A stretch of 64,000 bases of DNA from Candidatus Aminicenantes bacterium UBA6072 (GTDB taxonomy: Bacteria > Acidobacteriota > Aminicenantia > UBA2199). Every line of letters begins with the position of its first letter. Within the stretch, counting starts at the first letter, position 1. The stretch spans positions 62,001 to 126,000 of the forward strand of contig DIXU01000001.1 of assembly GCA_002436105.1 (NCBI GenBank), given 5' to 3'. Shown one piece after another: positions 1 through 7,886 of this stretch. The notes under the pieces were generated by a model. It worked only from the letters and a program-made list of their open reading frames with translations, searched no databases and had not been told where the DNA came from. Both the position numbers and the translations under genes were made by a program.

Positions 1-100
1 AACCTTTTCTTTTTCGAATCATGACGTATATATAACATGATTGGTTTTGTTTTTCAAACACAATCTCATCACCATGGCAAGTGGAAAGCCCGCCGCAAAC

Positions 101-1171
101 TCAGTCCTGGGGAAACAGGCGGACCGACGTGGCCTTGAAGGTGAGGGTGACGTCGCTGCCCGCTGCCAGCCCCATTTGCGCGCAGGAGACGCGGGTGAGG
201 AAGACGGAAAAAAGGACGCCAGAGCAGTCGACGCTCAAGGCGATGACCGCGCCCAGGTCGGCCAGGGTCAGGACGGTGCCGCGGAAGGAGTTGCGCGCCG
301 AGGAGGCGATCGGCCGCGGGGAAACGAGAATGTCCTCCGGGCGGATCACGGCGGCCGCCTTGCCTGCCGCCCTCTCGCTGACGACCTCGATGGCCAGCGG
401 CCCGCAGTTCAGGACCGTGCCGCCGCCGCGGCGCGCCAGCGTTCCGCTGAGGATATTCTCGGCGGCGGAGAACTCGGCGATATCCAGGGAGAGCGGCCGG
501 CTGAGCACTTCGGCGGCCGAGCCGGCCTGCGCCAGCCGCCCCTGCTTGAGGAAAAAAACCTTCCCCGCCAGCAGCCTTGCCTGGATGAGGTTGTGGGTGG
601 CCATGACGACCGTCTTGCCCGCTCCTGCCAGCTGGGCGATGGCCGTTTCGATGTTTTTCACGCTCAGCGGGTCGAGGTTGGCCGTGGGCTCGTCGAGCAG
701 GACCAGGTCGGGGTCGAGAAGCAGGACCCGCGCCAGTTGCAGGCGCTGTTTCTCGCCGCCCGACAGCAGGCGCGCATCCTGCGCTTCCCTGCCGGCCAGG
801 CCGGTCCGCTCCAGGACCTCGCCGACGGCGCCGGCCGCGAGGCGCATGCCGCGCAGCCTGGCCCCGAAGCGCAGGTTGGCCTCGACGCTGGCGGCCAGCA
901 GCAGCGGCGCCTGGAAGACGAAACCGCAGCGCCGGCGCAGCCGCGTGCGCTCGTTGCGCCCCATGGCGCTCAACTTCCGCCCGTCAAGAAAGATCTCGCC
1001 GCGATCGGGCCGGTCCAGCAGCCCCAGCAGCCGCAACAGGGTCGATTTGCCGGCGCCGTTGGGACCAAGGATGACGTGGACCGCCCCGGGTGAGATTTCC
1101 AGGTCGATGCCTTCCAGGATGCGTTTCCCCTGGACCGCGCGGCCCAGGTTCTCGACGCGGACCTCCATCAT
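101..1171 (-). CDS. tupC: Tungstate-type ABC transporter ATP-binding protein
   Basis: ATPase subunit that powers oxyanion (probably tungstate) import with the adjacent permease and binding protein. The 356-residue protein shows Walker A GPNGAGKST near residue 37, signature LSGGEKQRLQLARVL near 137 and Walker B LVLLDEPTANLDP near 156. A C-terminal extension of about 120 residues looks like a TOBE-type oxyanion-sensing domain. The start ATG overlaps the permease stop by 4 nt (ATGA), so translation is coupled. It is the last gene of the purM-tup operon. Tungstate rather than molybdate is inferred from the TupA-like binding protein; the ATPase alone cannot separate the two. Confidence 0.88.
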   Translation of the reverse strand: MMEVRVENLGRAVQGKRILEGIDLEISPGAVHVILGPNGAGKSTLLRLLGLLDRPDRGEIFLDGRKLSAMGRNERTRLRRRCGFVFQAPLLLAASVEANLRFGARLRGMRLAAGAVGEVLERTGLAGREAQDARLLSGGEKQRLQLARVLLLDPDLVLLDEPTANLDPLSVKNIETAIAQLAGAGKTVVMATHNLIQARLLAGKVFFLKQGRLAQAGSAAEVLSRPLSLDIAEFSAAENILSGTLARRGGGTVLNCGPLAIEVVSERAAGKAAAVIRPEDILVSPRPIASSARNSFRGTVLTLADLGAVIALSVDCSGVLFSVFLTRVSCAQMGLAAGSDVTLTFKATSVRLFPQD

Positions 1172-1854
1172 TTCCCCTGCGCCGCCTGCAGGGCGATGTT
1201 GATCGCCAGCGCCGCCAGCAGCAGCACGATGCCGAGGGCGATGCCGATCTCGAAATTTCCCTTCATGGTCTCCAGCGAGATGGCCGTGGTCAGCACCCGC
1301 GTCTGGCCCTTGATGTTGCCGCCGACCATCAGCGTCATGCCGGTCTCGCCGATGACGCGCGAGAAGCCGGCGATGACGGCGGTCAGGAAAGCGAAGCGCC
1401 CCTGGCGGATGACGGCCCAGGCCAGCTGGCGACGGTCGGCGCCCAGCGACAGGGCCAGGTCGCGGGCATCGCGCGCCACTCCCTTCAGCGCCGCCAGAGC
1501 CAGGGCCGTCATCAGCGGGAAAGCCAGCAGCGCCTGGGCGATGACCATGGCGCCGGGCGTGAAAAGGAGACCCAGCGGACCCAGCGGGCCGCGGCGGCTG
1601 ACCAGGCCGTAGACCAACAGGCCGATGAGAACGGCCGGCACCGCCATGGCCGTGTTGACCAGGCCGACCAGCAGGCGCTTGAAGCGGAAGTCCTTCAGGG
1701 CCAGGAAGAGGGCGGCCGGGATCGCCGCCATCGCGGCCAGCGCCGTCGCCGTTCCCGACACGGCCAGCGACAGGGCGATGATCTCCAGGATCTCCCGCCC
1801 GGGGGGCAGCAGCAGCGCCGCCCCCTGGCGCAGCCCGTCCAGGACATAGCCCAT
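1168..1854 (-). CDS. tupB: Tungstate-type ABC transporter permease
   Basis: Inner-membrane permease of the Tup importer. It has about five hydrophobic helices and the EAA-type cytoplasmic loop (residues ALSLGADRRQLAWAVI), followed by a GETG motif typical of TupB/ModB permeases. I chose the ATG at 1854 because a GAGGT Shine-Dalgarno lies about 10 nt upstream. A GTG at 1887 would extend the protein by 11 residues and give a 4-nt GTGA overlap with the binding-protein stop, so it is a real alternative. The gene is flanked by tupA and tupC. Confidence 0.85.
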   Translation of the reverse strand: MGYVLDGLRQGAALLLPPGREILEIIALSLAVSGTATALAAMAAIPAALFLALKDFRFKRLLVGLVNTAMAVPAVLIGLLVYGLVSRRGPLGPLGLLFTPGAMVIAQALLAFPLMTALALAALKGVARDARDLALSLGADRRQLAWAVIRQGRFAFLTAVIAGFSRVIGETGMTLMVGGNIKGQTRVLTTAISLETMKGNFEIGIALGIVLLLAALAINIALQAAQGK

Positions 1855-1883
1855 TTCCGTGCTACCTCGCGCCGCCGGCCGCC

Positions 1884-2696
1884 TCACTGAACGGCATCGG
1901 GATAGTAAAGCGGGGCGCCGTAGCGCTCACGCCCGAAATCGCGGATGATGCCCTGGCCTTCCGGCGAGCGGATGAAGGCGGCGAATTTTTTGGCCAGGCC
2001 CGTGTTCAGCCAGGGAAATTTCCCCGGCGCCACGACGATCACCGAGTAGGGATTGAACAATTCCTCGTCGCCCTCGACCATGACCTCCAGGCCGGCGGCC
2101 TCGCGGCGATGCGCGAGCCAGGTGGCGCGATCGACCAGGCAATAGGCGAGCTTCTCGACGGCGATGCGCAGCGTCGCCTCCATGCCCGAGCCGCTTTCCA
2201 GGTACCATGGGCCGGAAGGCCGAATGCCCGCGGCCTGCCAGAGCCGCAGCTCCTTCTTATGCGTGCCCGAGTCGTCGCCGCGGGAAGCGAAGCGGGCGGC
2301 GACAACGGCGATCCTGCCGCAGGCGGCGGCCGCACGCACTCCGCGCACGCCCGCCGGGTCGGCAATGGGGCCGACCAGCACGAAGTCGTTGTGCATCACG
2401 TCCAGGCGCTCCAGGCCGAAGCCGGCGGCGACGAATTCCTCCTCCGCCTGGCGGTCGTGGACCAGCAGCACGTCGGCATTGCCGTCGCGGGCCAGGCGCA
2501 TGGCCTGACCCGTGCCCACGGCGATGACCTTGACCGTGCAGGAGAACTTCTTCTCAAAGGGGGGGATCAGGGCGTCGAAGAGGCCCGAGTCGAGGGTCGA
2601 TGTGGTCGAAGCCAGGGTCAGCGTCCCGGCGGCACCGAGCGGAGCCGCTGCCACGGCGGCCAGCAGCAGCATGAGAAGCGGCCAGGAACGCATCAT
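1884..2696 (-). CDS. tupA: Tungstate-binding periplasmic protein
   Basis: Solute-binding protein that delivers the oxyanion to TupB. The 270-residue product begins with a signal peptide (hydrophobic residues 5-22, AAG cleavage region), then the LASTTSTLDSGL segment that in TupA proteins holds the TTST oxyanion-binding residues, and later DSGTHKKE and a C-terminal YGAPLYYPDA tail, all family-like. Its ATG overlaps the stop of the knot protein by 4 nt, placing both in one translationally coupled operon led by purM. Tungstate would feed W-dependent oxidoreductases; none lies in this window. Confidence 0.88.
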   Translation of the reverse strand: MMRSWPLLMLLLAAVAAAPLGAAGTLTLASTTSTLDSGLFDALIPPFEKKFSCTVKVIAVGTGQAMRLARDGNADVLLVHDRQAEEEFVAAGFGLERLDVMHNDFVLVGPIADPAGVRGVRAAAACGRIAVVAARFASRGDDSGTHKKELRLWQAAGIRPSGPWYLESGSGMEATLRIAVEKLAYCLVDRATWLAHRREAAGLEVMVEGDEELFNPYSVIVVAPGKFPWLNTGLAKKFAAFIRSPEGQGIIRDFGRERYGAPLYYPDAVQ

Positions 2697-3052
2697 GAAC
2701 TCCTCCCGGCCAGCCGCCCCTGCCAGGCGTGCTCCCGCCGCCAGCCGGCCTGGCTTTCATAGCGGACGAAATGGACCCGCAGATCGGCCTGGCTCTCATA
2801 GGGCACGAAAAACACTTTGACGTCGGCCTGGCTTTCGTATTTCACGTAGTGCCAGAGTTCGTCGCGTCCGCGGGCCTGGCTCTCGTAGCGCACGCGGTGC
2901 ACGCACAGGTCGGCCTGGCTCTCGTAGCGGACGGCGAAGACCTTGACGTCAGCCTGGCTTTCGTATTTCACGACATGGACGTTGCCGGCGGGCAGCATGG
3001 CCGCGGCCAGGAGAAGGCAAAGGCCCGGCAGTCTCCGGTACAGTCCCTTCAT
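2693..3052 (-). CDS. Secreted YESQA-repeat protein (septoil-knot / DUF6150-like)
   Basis: A 119-residue secreted protein with a signal peptide (residues 5-23) followed by six copies of a V[KRP]YESQA unit about 13-17 residues apart (VKYESQAD, VRYESQAD, VRYESQAR, VKYESQAD, VPYESQAD, VRYESQAG) and a short basic tail. I recognise this as the family annotated DUF6150 or 7(1) septoil knot, whose predicted fold is a deeply knotted seven-bladed beta structure. Its biochemical role is unknown. It overlaps purM upstream and tupA downstream by 4 nt each, an unusual place for it. The family call rests on memory of the repeat. Confidence 0.75.
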   Translation of the reverse strand: MKGLYRRLPGLCLLLAAAMLPAGNVHVVKYESQADVKVFAVRYESQADLCVHRVRYESQARGRDELWHYVKYESQADVKVFFVPYESQADLRVHFVRYESQAGWRREHAWQGRLAGRSS

Positions 3053-4068
3053 TGGATGCGCACCCGCTCGCCTCCCCTGTGCTCCGTCACCTGCCCGATC
3101 AGGAAATGGTCCTCCCCCGTCCGCTTCAGGACCGCCTCGACGCGGCTCAATTTTTTCGGCTCGATGACCAGCACCATGCCGATGCCCATGTTGAACACCC
3201 GGAAGCGCTCGCTGGCGGAGACGCTGCCGGCCTGGACCAGGAAGGAAAAGAGCGGCGGCACCGGCCAGGTCCTTTCGATGACCACGCCGGTGTCCGGAGG
3301 CAATATGCGCGGCACGTTCTCCAGCAGCCCGCCGCCGGTGATGTGCGCCATGCCCTTGAGCAGCTTCTCCTCGAGCAGGGGGCGGACCGTCTTCAGGTAA
3401 GAGCGGTGGACGCGCAGCAGCTCGGCGCCGATGGGCAGCTCCAATTCACTCACCCTGCTGTTCGCCTTGAGGTGCAGCTTCTCGAAAACGATCTGCCGCG
3501 CCAGGGAGTAGCCGTTGGTGTGCAGCCCCGAAGACGGCAGGCCGATGAGCAGGTCGCCCTTGCCAATGGCCTTGCCGTCGATCACGTCGGCCTTGCCGAC
3601 GAGGCCGACGATGAAGCCGGCGATGTCATACTCGCCCTCGCGGTAGAAGCCGGGCATCTCGGCAGTCTCCCCTCCCAACAGCACCATCTCGTTGTCCAGG
3701 CAGCCGTCGAGCACGCCGGAGACGACCTCGCCGACGGTCCTGGGCTCGACGCGCCCGGCGGCGAGGTAATCGAGGAAGAAGAGCGGCCGGGCGCCGTAGA
3801 CCAGGATGTCGTTGACGCAGTGGTTGACCAGGTCGCGGCCCACGCTGTTGTGGACGTTCATCATGAAGGCGATCTTGAGCTTGGTGCCGACGCCGTCGGC
3901 GGAAGAGACCAGGATGGGGTTCTTGAGTCCGCCCTTGAGGGGGAAGAAGCCGCCGAACTTGCCGATCTCCTGCACGCCCATTTTCTTGACCATGGACTTG
4001 ATGCGCTCGACGGCCTGGTTGCCGCGGTCGATGCTGACCCCGGACTTCTCATAGGCGCTCTTGGGCAT
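3049..4068 (-). CDS. purM: Phosphoribosylformylglycinamidine cyclo-ligase (AIR synthetase)
   Basis: Catalyses ATP-dependent ring closure of FGAM to aminoimidazole ribotide in de novo purine synthesis (cytosol). The 339-residue length is normal. Family hallmarks are the SYEKSGVSID-like N-terminus (here AYEKSGVSIDRGN), SADGVGTKLKIA, HCVNDILVYGARPLFFLDY, LLGGETAEMPGFY and HITGGGLLENVPR. The start has a strong SD (AGGAGGGG, about 5 nt upstream). A TTGGCG-N18-TAGAAT promoter lies just upstream, so purM leads the operon that continues into the knot protein and tupABC. No other purine genes are adjacent. Confidence 0.96.
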   Translation of the reverse strand: MPKSAYEKSGVSIDRGNQAVERIKSMVKKMGVQEIGKFGGFFPLKGGLKNPILVSSADGVGTKLKIAFMMNVHNSVGRDLVNHCVNDILVYGARPLFFLDYLAAGRVEPRTVGEVVSGVLDGCLDNEMVLLGGETAEMPGFYREGEYDIAGFIVGLVGKADVIDGKAIGKGDLLIGLPSSGLHTNGYSLARQIVFEKLHLKANSRVSELELPIGAELLRVHRSYLKTVRPLLEEKLLKGMAHITGGGLLENVPRILPPDTGVVIERTWPVPPLFSFLVQAGSVSASERFRVFNMGIGMVLVIEPKKLSRVEAVLKRTGEDHFLIGQVTEHRGGERVRIQ

Positions 4069-4101
4069 GGATTCCCCTCCTGGTGACTGGCAACAAGGGA
4101 A

Positions 4102-4131
4102 ATTCTATCACACTCACCGCCCCGCCGCCAA
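4102..4131 (-). promoter_or_regulatory. Promoter of the purM-tup operon
   Basis: TTGGCG (4126-4131) and TAGAAT (4102-4107) separated by 18 nt on the minus strand, about 34 nt before the purM ATG, with a good SD between. No second promoter is evident further down the operon. Confidence 0.55.
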
Positions 4132-4174
4132 GCCGGGCTCCGCCACGCCCCGCAACGACGGGGCCTTTCCCCAC

Positions 4175-4203
4175 TTGCCAGGGGCGGGCCGGAGCCTTAC
4201 AAT
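4175..4203 (+). promoter_or_regulatory. Promoter of comF
   Basis: TTGCCA (4175-4180), 17 nt spacer, TACAAT (4198-4203). The leader that follows carries a GGCGGCG/CGCCGCC hairpin and then an AAGGAG SD directly before the comF ATG at 4258. Confidence 0.55.
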
Positions 4204-4257
4204 GGTGGCGGCGGCTCACGCGCCGCCGAGCGCACGTTCCGGGATATAAGGAGAAAA

Positions 4258-5025
4258 ATGAAGGGATCGCAGGCGGTGAAGACATTCCTTTCCCTGCCGA
4301 AAGCAGTGGGACGGGCCTGCGGTCCGCTGCTGCTGGCGGTCCGCTCCGGTCTTTTCCATCCGTGCTGCCGGGTCTGCGGCTCCGACCTGGTCGTGCCCGG
4401 GGAAACGGTCCTTTGCGGCAACTGCCGGGCCAAGATCGTTTTCGCGGTCGAGAACCGCTGCCGGGTCTGCGGCAAGTTCCTCCCCCAGGGGATCGCCACC
4501 TGCGGCTCCTGCCGGCTGGCGCCGCCCCCCTTCGCTCGCCACCGCTCCTTCGCCGCCTACGAGGGAACGCTCCGCCAGGCCATCATCCTGTATAAATTCG
4601 CGGCGGTCGAGCCCCTGAAGCACGTCCTGGCCGGCTTGTACCTGGAGACGGTGCGCCGGGAGCTGCCCGGCGCCTATGACGCCGTGGTGCCGGTCCCGGC
4701 CGACCTGCGCAGGAGAAGAAACGGCTTCCAGCCGCTGTGCGCCGTCGCCAAGGTGCTGGCCCGCCGACTGGGCGTGCCGTTCCGCCCCGGACTGCTGCGG
4801 AAGAAAAAGAGCACGCCGCCCCAGGTCGGCCTGACCCAGGCCCAGCGCCTGGCCAACCTGGACGGCGCTTTCGCCCTGGGCGCCGGAGCGCGGGCCGCGG
4901 GGCTGCGCGTCCTGCTCGTCGACGACGTGACCACCACCGGCACCACCGTCCGCAAATGCGCCGCCGTTTTGAAGCGGGGCGGCGCCAGGGTGACCGCGCT
5001 CACGCTGGGACAGACGCGCCTGTAG
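4258..5025 (+). CDS. comF: ComF family phosphoribosyltransferase-like protein
   Basis: A 255-residue ComF-type protein. The N-terminal part has the paired cysteines of a zinc ribbon (CCRVCGS..CGNC, then CRVCGK..CGSC, residues about 36-90). The C-terminal half is a type I phosphoribosyltransferase fold with the PRPP-loop sequence VLLVDDVTTTGTTV near residue 220 and the KKKSTPPQVGLTQAQRLAN signature. In competent bacteria ComF is needed for DNA uptake; in others its role is unclear. No com genes are nearby. The ATG at 4258 has an AAGGAG SD 5-6 nt upstream. Confidence 0.9.
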   Translation: MKGSQAVKTFLSLPKAVGRACGPLLLAVRSGLFHPCCRVCGSDLVVPGETVLCGNCRAKIVFAVENRCRVCGKFLPQGIATCGSCRLAPPPFARHRSFAAYEGTLRQAIILYKFAAVEPLKHVLAGLYLETVRRELPGAYDAVVPVPADLRRRRNGFQPLCAVAKVLARRLGVPFRPGLLRKKKSTPPQVGLTQAQRLANLDGAFALGAGARAAGLRVLLVDDVTTTGTTVRKCAAVLKRGGARVTALTLGQTRL

Positions 5026-5057
5026 GCCGCTGCAGACGAGGCACGCGGCGGGAACGG

Positions 5058-5085
5058 TTGACTTTATTTTATTTATGCATAATAT
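5058..5085 (+). promoter_or_regulatory. Promoter of the 5112 hypothetical gene
   Basis: TTGACT (5058-5063), 16 nt AT-rich spacer, TAATAT (5080-5085), followed by a GAGGAGG SD before the ATG at 5112. The AT-rich stretch stands out against the GC-rich flanks. Confidence 0.5.
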
Positions 5086-5111
5086 GGGATGACAGAGGAG
5101 GAATAGCCGCC

Positions 5112-5747
5112 ATGAAAACACACAAGAGATTGACCGCCTTGTTCGTCGCTTTCGCCTTCCTGGCCTTGCTGCAGGCTTCGGCCATGCCGCTGGGCGCCGA
5201 CCAGGCTCCCGCGCCGTCGGGAACCGAACTGGAAAGCGCCGACCAGGGACCCAACGTCATCGAGGAGGAAGGGACCGCCCCCGCCACGGCCAGGAAGAAA
5301 AGCATCCTGCCCATCATCATCGGCGTGGTCGCCGTCGGCGCCATCGCCGCCGTGCTGGCGCTGGTCGTCTTCAAAACCAAGTACGATATCACCGGCACCT
5401 GGGACTTCGACTTCACCTCCACCTCGCCGGCTCACACATGGACCTGGACGCTGGCCTTTTCCGGCGACAAGAAGAGCGGCACATTCAACGATGCCGGCGA
5501 CACGGGGAAATACACGGTCGACGACAAGGACGTGACGATCCAATATGACGCCTGGAACATCGTGCTGACCGGCAAGTTCGACGGCAAGGACAAGATGACG
5601 GGCAGCGCCACCTTTTCCGGCCTGACCATCGGCGGCAAGGACATCACCGCCGCCACCTGGACGGCCAGCCGCGTCTCCTCCGCCAGTTCGCTCAAGCCCG
5701 GCGCCGGGTCCATCCAGTCGCAGGACGGCCGCAAGGCAATCAGATAA
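5112..5747 (+). CDS. Hypothetical membrane-anchored protein with beta-rich lipocalin-like domain
   Basis: Not assigned to a family I can name. The 211-residue product has a signal peptide (residues 6-28), a short acidic/Pro-rich linker, a second hydrophobic helix (about residues 59-78) and a C-terminal domain of repeated short strands (YDITGTWDFDFTS, GTFNDAGDTGKYTVDD, MTGSATFSG). This resembles the lipocalin-like or META-type beta-barrels often found under headings such as 'ITGTW'. The start has a strong GAGGAGG SD and its own promoter, and the gene ends in a terminator, so it is monocistronic. Probably an envelope protein. Confidence 0.7.
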   Translation: MKTHKRLTALFVAFAFLALLQASAMPLGADQAPAPSGTELESADQGPNVIEEEGTAPATARKKSILPIIIGVVAVGAIAAVLALVVFKTKYDITGTWDFDFTSTSPAHTWTWTLAFSGDKKSGTFNDAGDTGKYTVDDKDVTIQYDAWNIVLTGKFDGKDKMTGSATFSGLTIGGKDITAATWTASRVSSASSLKPGAGSIQSQDGRKAIR

Positions 5748-5784
5748 TCCGCCGCCCAGCGCGGGCAGACCGAAGTCAATCCCT

Positions 5785-5821
5785 GAGGGGAGGGCGTCCA
5801 CAGCCCTTCCCCTTTTTTTTT
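5785..5821 (+). terminator. Rho-independent terminator after the 5112 gene
   Basis: GGGGAGGG and CCCTTCCCC arms (one bulged base) around a 9-nt loop, followed by nine T residues at 5813-5821. It lies 40 nt after the stop codon. Confidence 0.75.
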
Positions 5822-5842
5822 GGGCAAAACCAGGAGAAGACC

Positions 5843-5960
5843 GATTCGTAATTCGTGATTCGTGATTCGAGAAGGCACCCGATCGATCTTCCGTGATTCG
5901 TAATTCGTGACGGCAACAGATTGATCTTCGTGACGCGTAACGCGTGACGCGTGACGCGGA
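5843..5960 (+). repeat. Degenerate heptamer tandem arrays (GTGATTC and GTGACGC types)
   Basis: Three short arrays in a row: 5843-5870 (GATTCGT/AATTCGT units), 5891-5913 (GTGATTC-GTAATTC) and 5927-5960 (GTGACGC-GTAACGC). The third has the same heptamer frame as the first two with TT changed to CG at the same positions in every unit. Words GATCGATCTTC and GATTGATCTTCG recur between arrays. No coding potential or known element is visible. This is the first part of the 674-nt gene-free stretch 5748-6421. Confidence 0.7.
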
Positions 5961-5970
5961 AGAGAAAGAG

Positions 5971-5992
5971 AGTGTTAGTGATAGTGTTAGTG
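5971..5992 (+). repeat. Hexamer array, left arm of an inverted pair
   Basis: Units AGTGTT/AGTGAT repeat with period 6. The reverse complement matches 6186-6207 at 20 of 22 positions, so the two arrays could pair as a long stem with a loop of about 190 nt. Confidence 0.65.
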
Positions 5993-6185
5993 AAGAAAAG
6001 AATTTAATGCAGAGAATTTCTCATTAAGGGAACACAGATCGGCATTTTAAATCCCGATCCCCTAACGGAGACTTTGTCCAAGACGAAGTTCCTGAACTCG
6101 GCGATGAAAAAAAAGGGGCAATGGAACAGAAATCGTTGAAACGTTGAAACGAAAGAACAGGAATTTACACCAAGGCTCTTGCTTA

Positions 6186-6207
6186 CACTGACACTGTCAC
6201 TAACACT
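6186..6207 (+). repeat. Hexamer array, right arm of an inverted pair
   Basis: CACTGA/CACTGT/CACTAA units of period 6, inverted relative to 5971-5992. The interval between the arms holds an octamer doublet (CGTTGAAA near 6134-6150) and otherwise AT-richer sequence with no gene. Confidence 0.65.
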
Positions 6208-6224
6208 TGCCTGGGCTTTCGTTT

Positions 6225-6420
6225 TGGAAATTTGAATTTTGAATTTGGAATTTATTTGGAATTTGGCGCTTGTGATTTGGAATTTAAGTCTTAGTAATAC
6301 CTATTCTGACCGTCTACCGTAAACCGTATGCCGTCAACCGATTCCTCTGTCTCCGGCAATCACTATCACTATCACGACCACTTTGCCTTCTTGCCGGCAC
6401 TGTCACTGACACTGTCACTG
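6225..6420 (+). repeat. Further short-period arrays up to the murB stop codon
   Basis: Four more arrays: 6225-6285 (TTTGAAT/TTTGGAA, period 7-8), 6308-6341 (ACCGTCT-ACCGTAA-ACCGTAT-GCCGTCA, period 7), 6358-6377 (CACTAT, period 6) and 6399-6420 (CACTGT/CACTGA, period 6). The last ends one base before the murB stop codon. Nothing else is visible in this stretch. Confidence 0.65.
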
Positions 6421-6421
6421 G

Positions 6422-7369
6422 CTAGTATTTCTTCCCCTCCGGAGAGACATAGATCACTTCCCGCTCCAGCAGGATCCCGGTGCGCTCGGCCACCGCGGCG
6501 CGGATCTTTTCCTCCAGTCGCTGCAGGTCGGCGAACGTGCCGCCGCCGCGGTTGATCAGGAAGTTGGCGTGCTCCGCGGCCACGGCCAGCGCGCCCAGCG
6601 TCGTGCTCTTCAGCCCGCTCTCCTCGATGATCTTCCCGGCCGGGATCTTCGTGCCCCCGACCTGCGGGTTCTTGAAGAAACAGCCGGCCGTGGCCAGGCG
6701 GTAGGACGGGTGGCGCGTCACGCGATATTCCAGGTTCTCGCGGGTCCTGGCGGCGATCGCCTCGCCGCTGGCGGGTTCATGGCGCAGGCGCAGCGTCAGC
6801 AGGGCCTCGCTTCCCAGCTTGAGGCGCGAGTCGCGGTAGCGGAAGCCGAAATGCGCGGCGTCCACCCGGCGCTTTCGCCCCTGGCCGTCGACGATGTCCG
6901 CCGCCAGCAGCATGTCCGCCATGGAGCGGCCGAAAGCCCCGGCATTGACGGCGGCGGCTCCCCCCAGCGTGCCGGGGATGCCGGAAAGGAACTCGAGCCC
7001 GCCGGCACCGCTGGCCGCGCACCAGGCGAGGAACGGCTGGTTGCGCATGCCGGCATCGACTTCGAGCGCGCCCTCGTCCGCCAGCAGGAGCGGCGCCGCC
7101 GGCGCTTTCTCGCCCTGCGTCAGCAGCACCGCGGCCCGGACCGGCACGTCGGGAAAGGCGATGTTGGAGCCGCCGCCGATGACCAGGTACGGCCTTTCGC
7201 CGGAGCCGGCCAGGTGCCGCAGCACGGCGAGCCGCTGTCGGGCGTCGCGGGGGCGGATCAGCAGGCGGACCGCGCCGCCGATGCCCAGGGCCAGGTACGG
7301 GGCAACGGCCGCGTTCTCCTGGAAGGGGATGCGCCGTTGGAGCAGCCAGGCGGCCAGGGGGGCGAACAT
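6422..7369 (-). CDS. murB: UDP-N-acetylenolpyruvoylglucosamine reductase
   Basis: FAD-dependent reduction of UDP-GlcNAc-enolpyruvate to UDP-MurNAc, the second cytosolic step of peptidoglycan synthesis. The 315-residue protein shows the FAD-binding LVIGGGSNIAF, the GLEFLSGIPGTLGGAAAVNAGAFG segment, RYRDSRLK and GCFFKNP. In GCFFKNP a Cys stands where many MurB enzymes have the proton-donating Ser; Cys occurs naturally in some lineages. It starts 1 nt after the cyclophilin stop, so it is the last gene of the lipoprotein-ppi-murB operon. It lies away from the dcw cluster, where other bacteria often keep murB. Confidence 0.93.
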   Translation of the reverse strand: MFAPLAAWLLQRRIPFQENAAVAPYLALGIGGAVRLLIRPRDARQRLAVLRHLAGSGERPYLVIGGGSNIAFPDVPVRAAVLLTQGEKAPAAPLLLADEGALEVDAGMRNQPFLAWCAASGAGGLEFLSGIPGTLGGAAAVNAGAFGRSMADMLLAADIVDGQGRKRRVDAAHFGFRYRDSRLKLGSEALLTLRLRHEPASGEAIAARTRENLEYRVTRHPSYRLATAGCFFKNPQVGGTKIPAGKIIEESGLKSTTLGALAVAAEHANFLINRGGGTFADLQRLEEKIRAAVAERTGILLEREVIYVSPEGKKY

Positions 7370-7370
7370 C

Positions 7371-7868
7371 CTACTCTCGCCGCACGCGCATGCGCGTGAT
7401 GCGGTCGCCCTGGCGGATGAGGTCCAGCACCTCCTCGCCGCGGATCACCTGCCCGAAGAGGGTATACTTGCCGTCCAAATGGGGCTGATCGCTGATGCAG
7501 ATGAAGAACTGGCTGTCATTGGAGTGGATATCCTCGTCCCGGGCCATGCCCACCGAGCCGCGGACGTAATGCAGGTGCGAAAACTCGGCGGGGATGGCGC
7601 GCCCCGAACCGCCGTTTCCGCTCCCGGTCGGGTCGCCGGCCTGAACGACGAAATCGGCCACCACGCGGTGAAAGGCGATGCCGTCGAAAAAACCGCTGTC
7701 GGCGAGCTCGGTGATGCGGGCCACGGTGCGTGGCGCCACCTCGGGATAGAGACGGAAGGCCAGCGTTCCCCTGTCGGTCTCCAGGGTGCAAACGTCGCCG
7801 CCGGGGGCGGCCCAGGCGGCCAGCGCCAGCAGCCCGGCGCAGGCGGCGATCAGCCATCTGGTTCTCAT
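7371..7868 (-). CDS. Exported cyclophilin-type peptidyl-prolyl cis-trans isomerase
   Basis: Prolyl isomerase probably acting in the periplasm. A signal peptide (residues 5-21) precedes a compact cyclophilin domain with FFDGIAFHRVVADFVVQAGDPTG, the GSVGMAR segment, NDSQFFICISDQPHLDGKYTLFG and the closing GDRITRMRV. The catalytic Arg of FHRV and the QFFI/FGQV binding residues are present; the usual Trp position of CsA-sensitive forms is replaced, as in most bacterial cyclophilins. It sits between a PQQ-propeller-like lipoprotein (18 nt upstream) and murB (1 nt downstream). Confidence 0.9.
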   Translation of the reverse strand: MRTRWLIAACAGLLALAAWAAPGGDVCTLETDRGTLAFRLYPEVAPRTVARITELADSGFFDGIAFHRVVADFVVQAGDPTGSGNGGSGRAIPAEFSHLHYVRGSVGMARDEDIHSNDSQFFICISDQPHLDGKYTLFGQVIRGEEVLDLIRQGDRITRMRVRRE

Positions 7869-7886
7869 CGCTTCTCCACCATGCCG

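Noticed and set aside
41..1202. Plus-strand frames across tupC.
   Set aside because: Antisense to a complete ABC ATPase with all motifs.
5843..6420. Possible CRISPR array.
   Set aside because: Periods are 6-8 nt with no unique spacers of 30 nt, and no cas genes occur.
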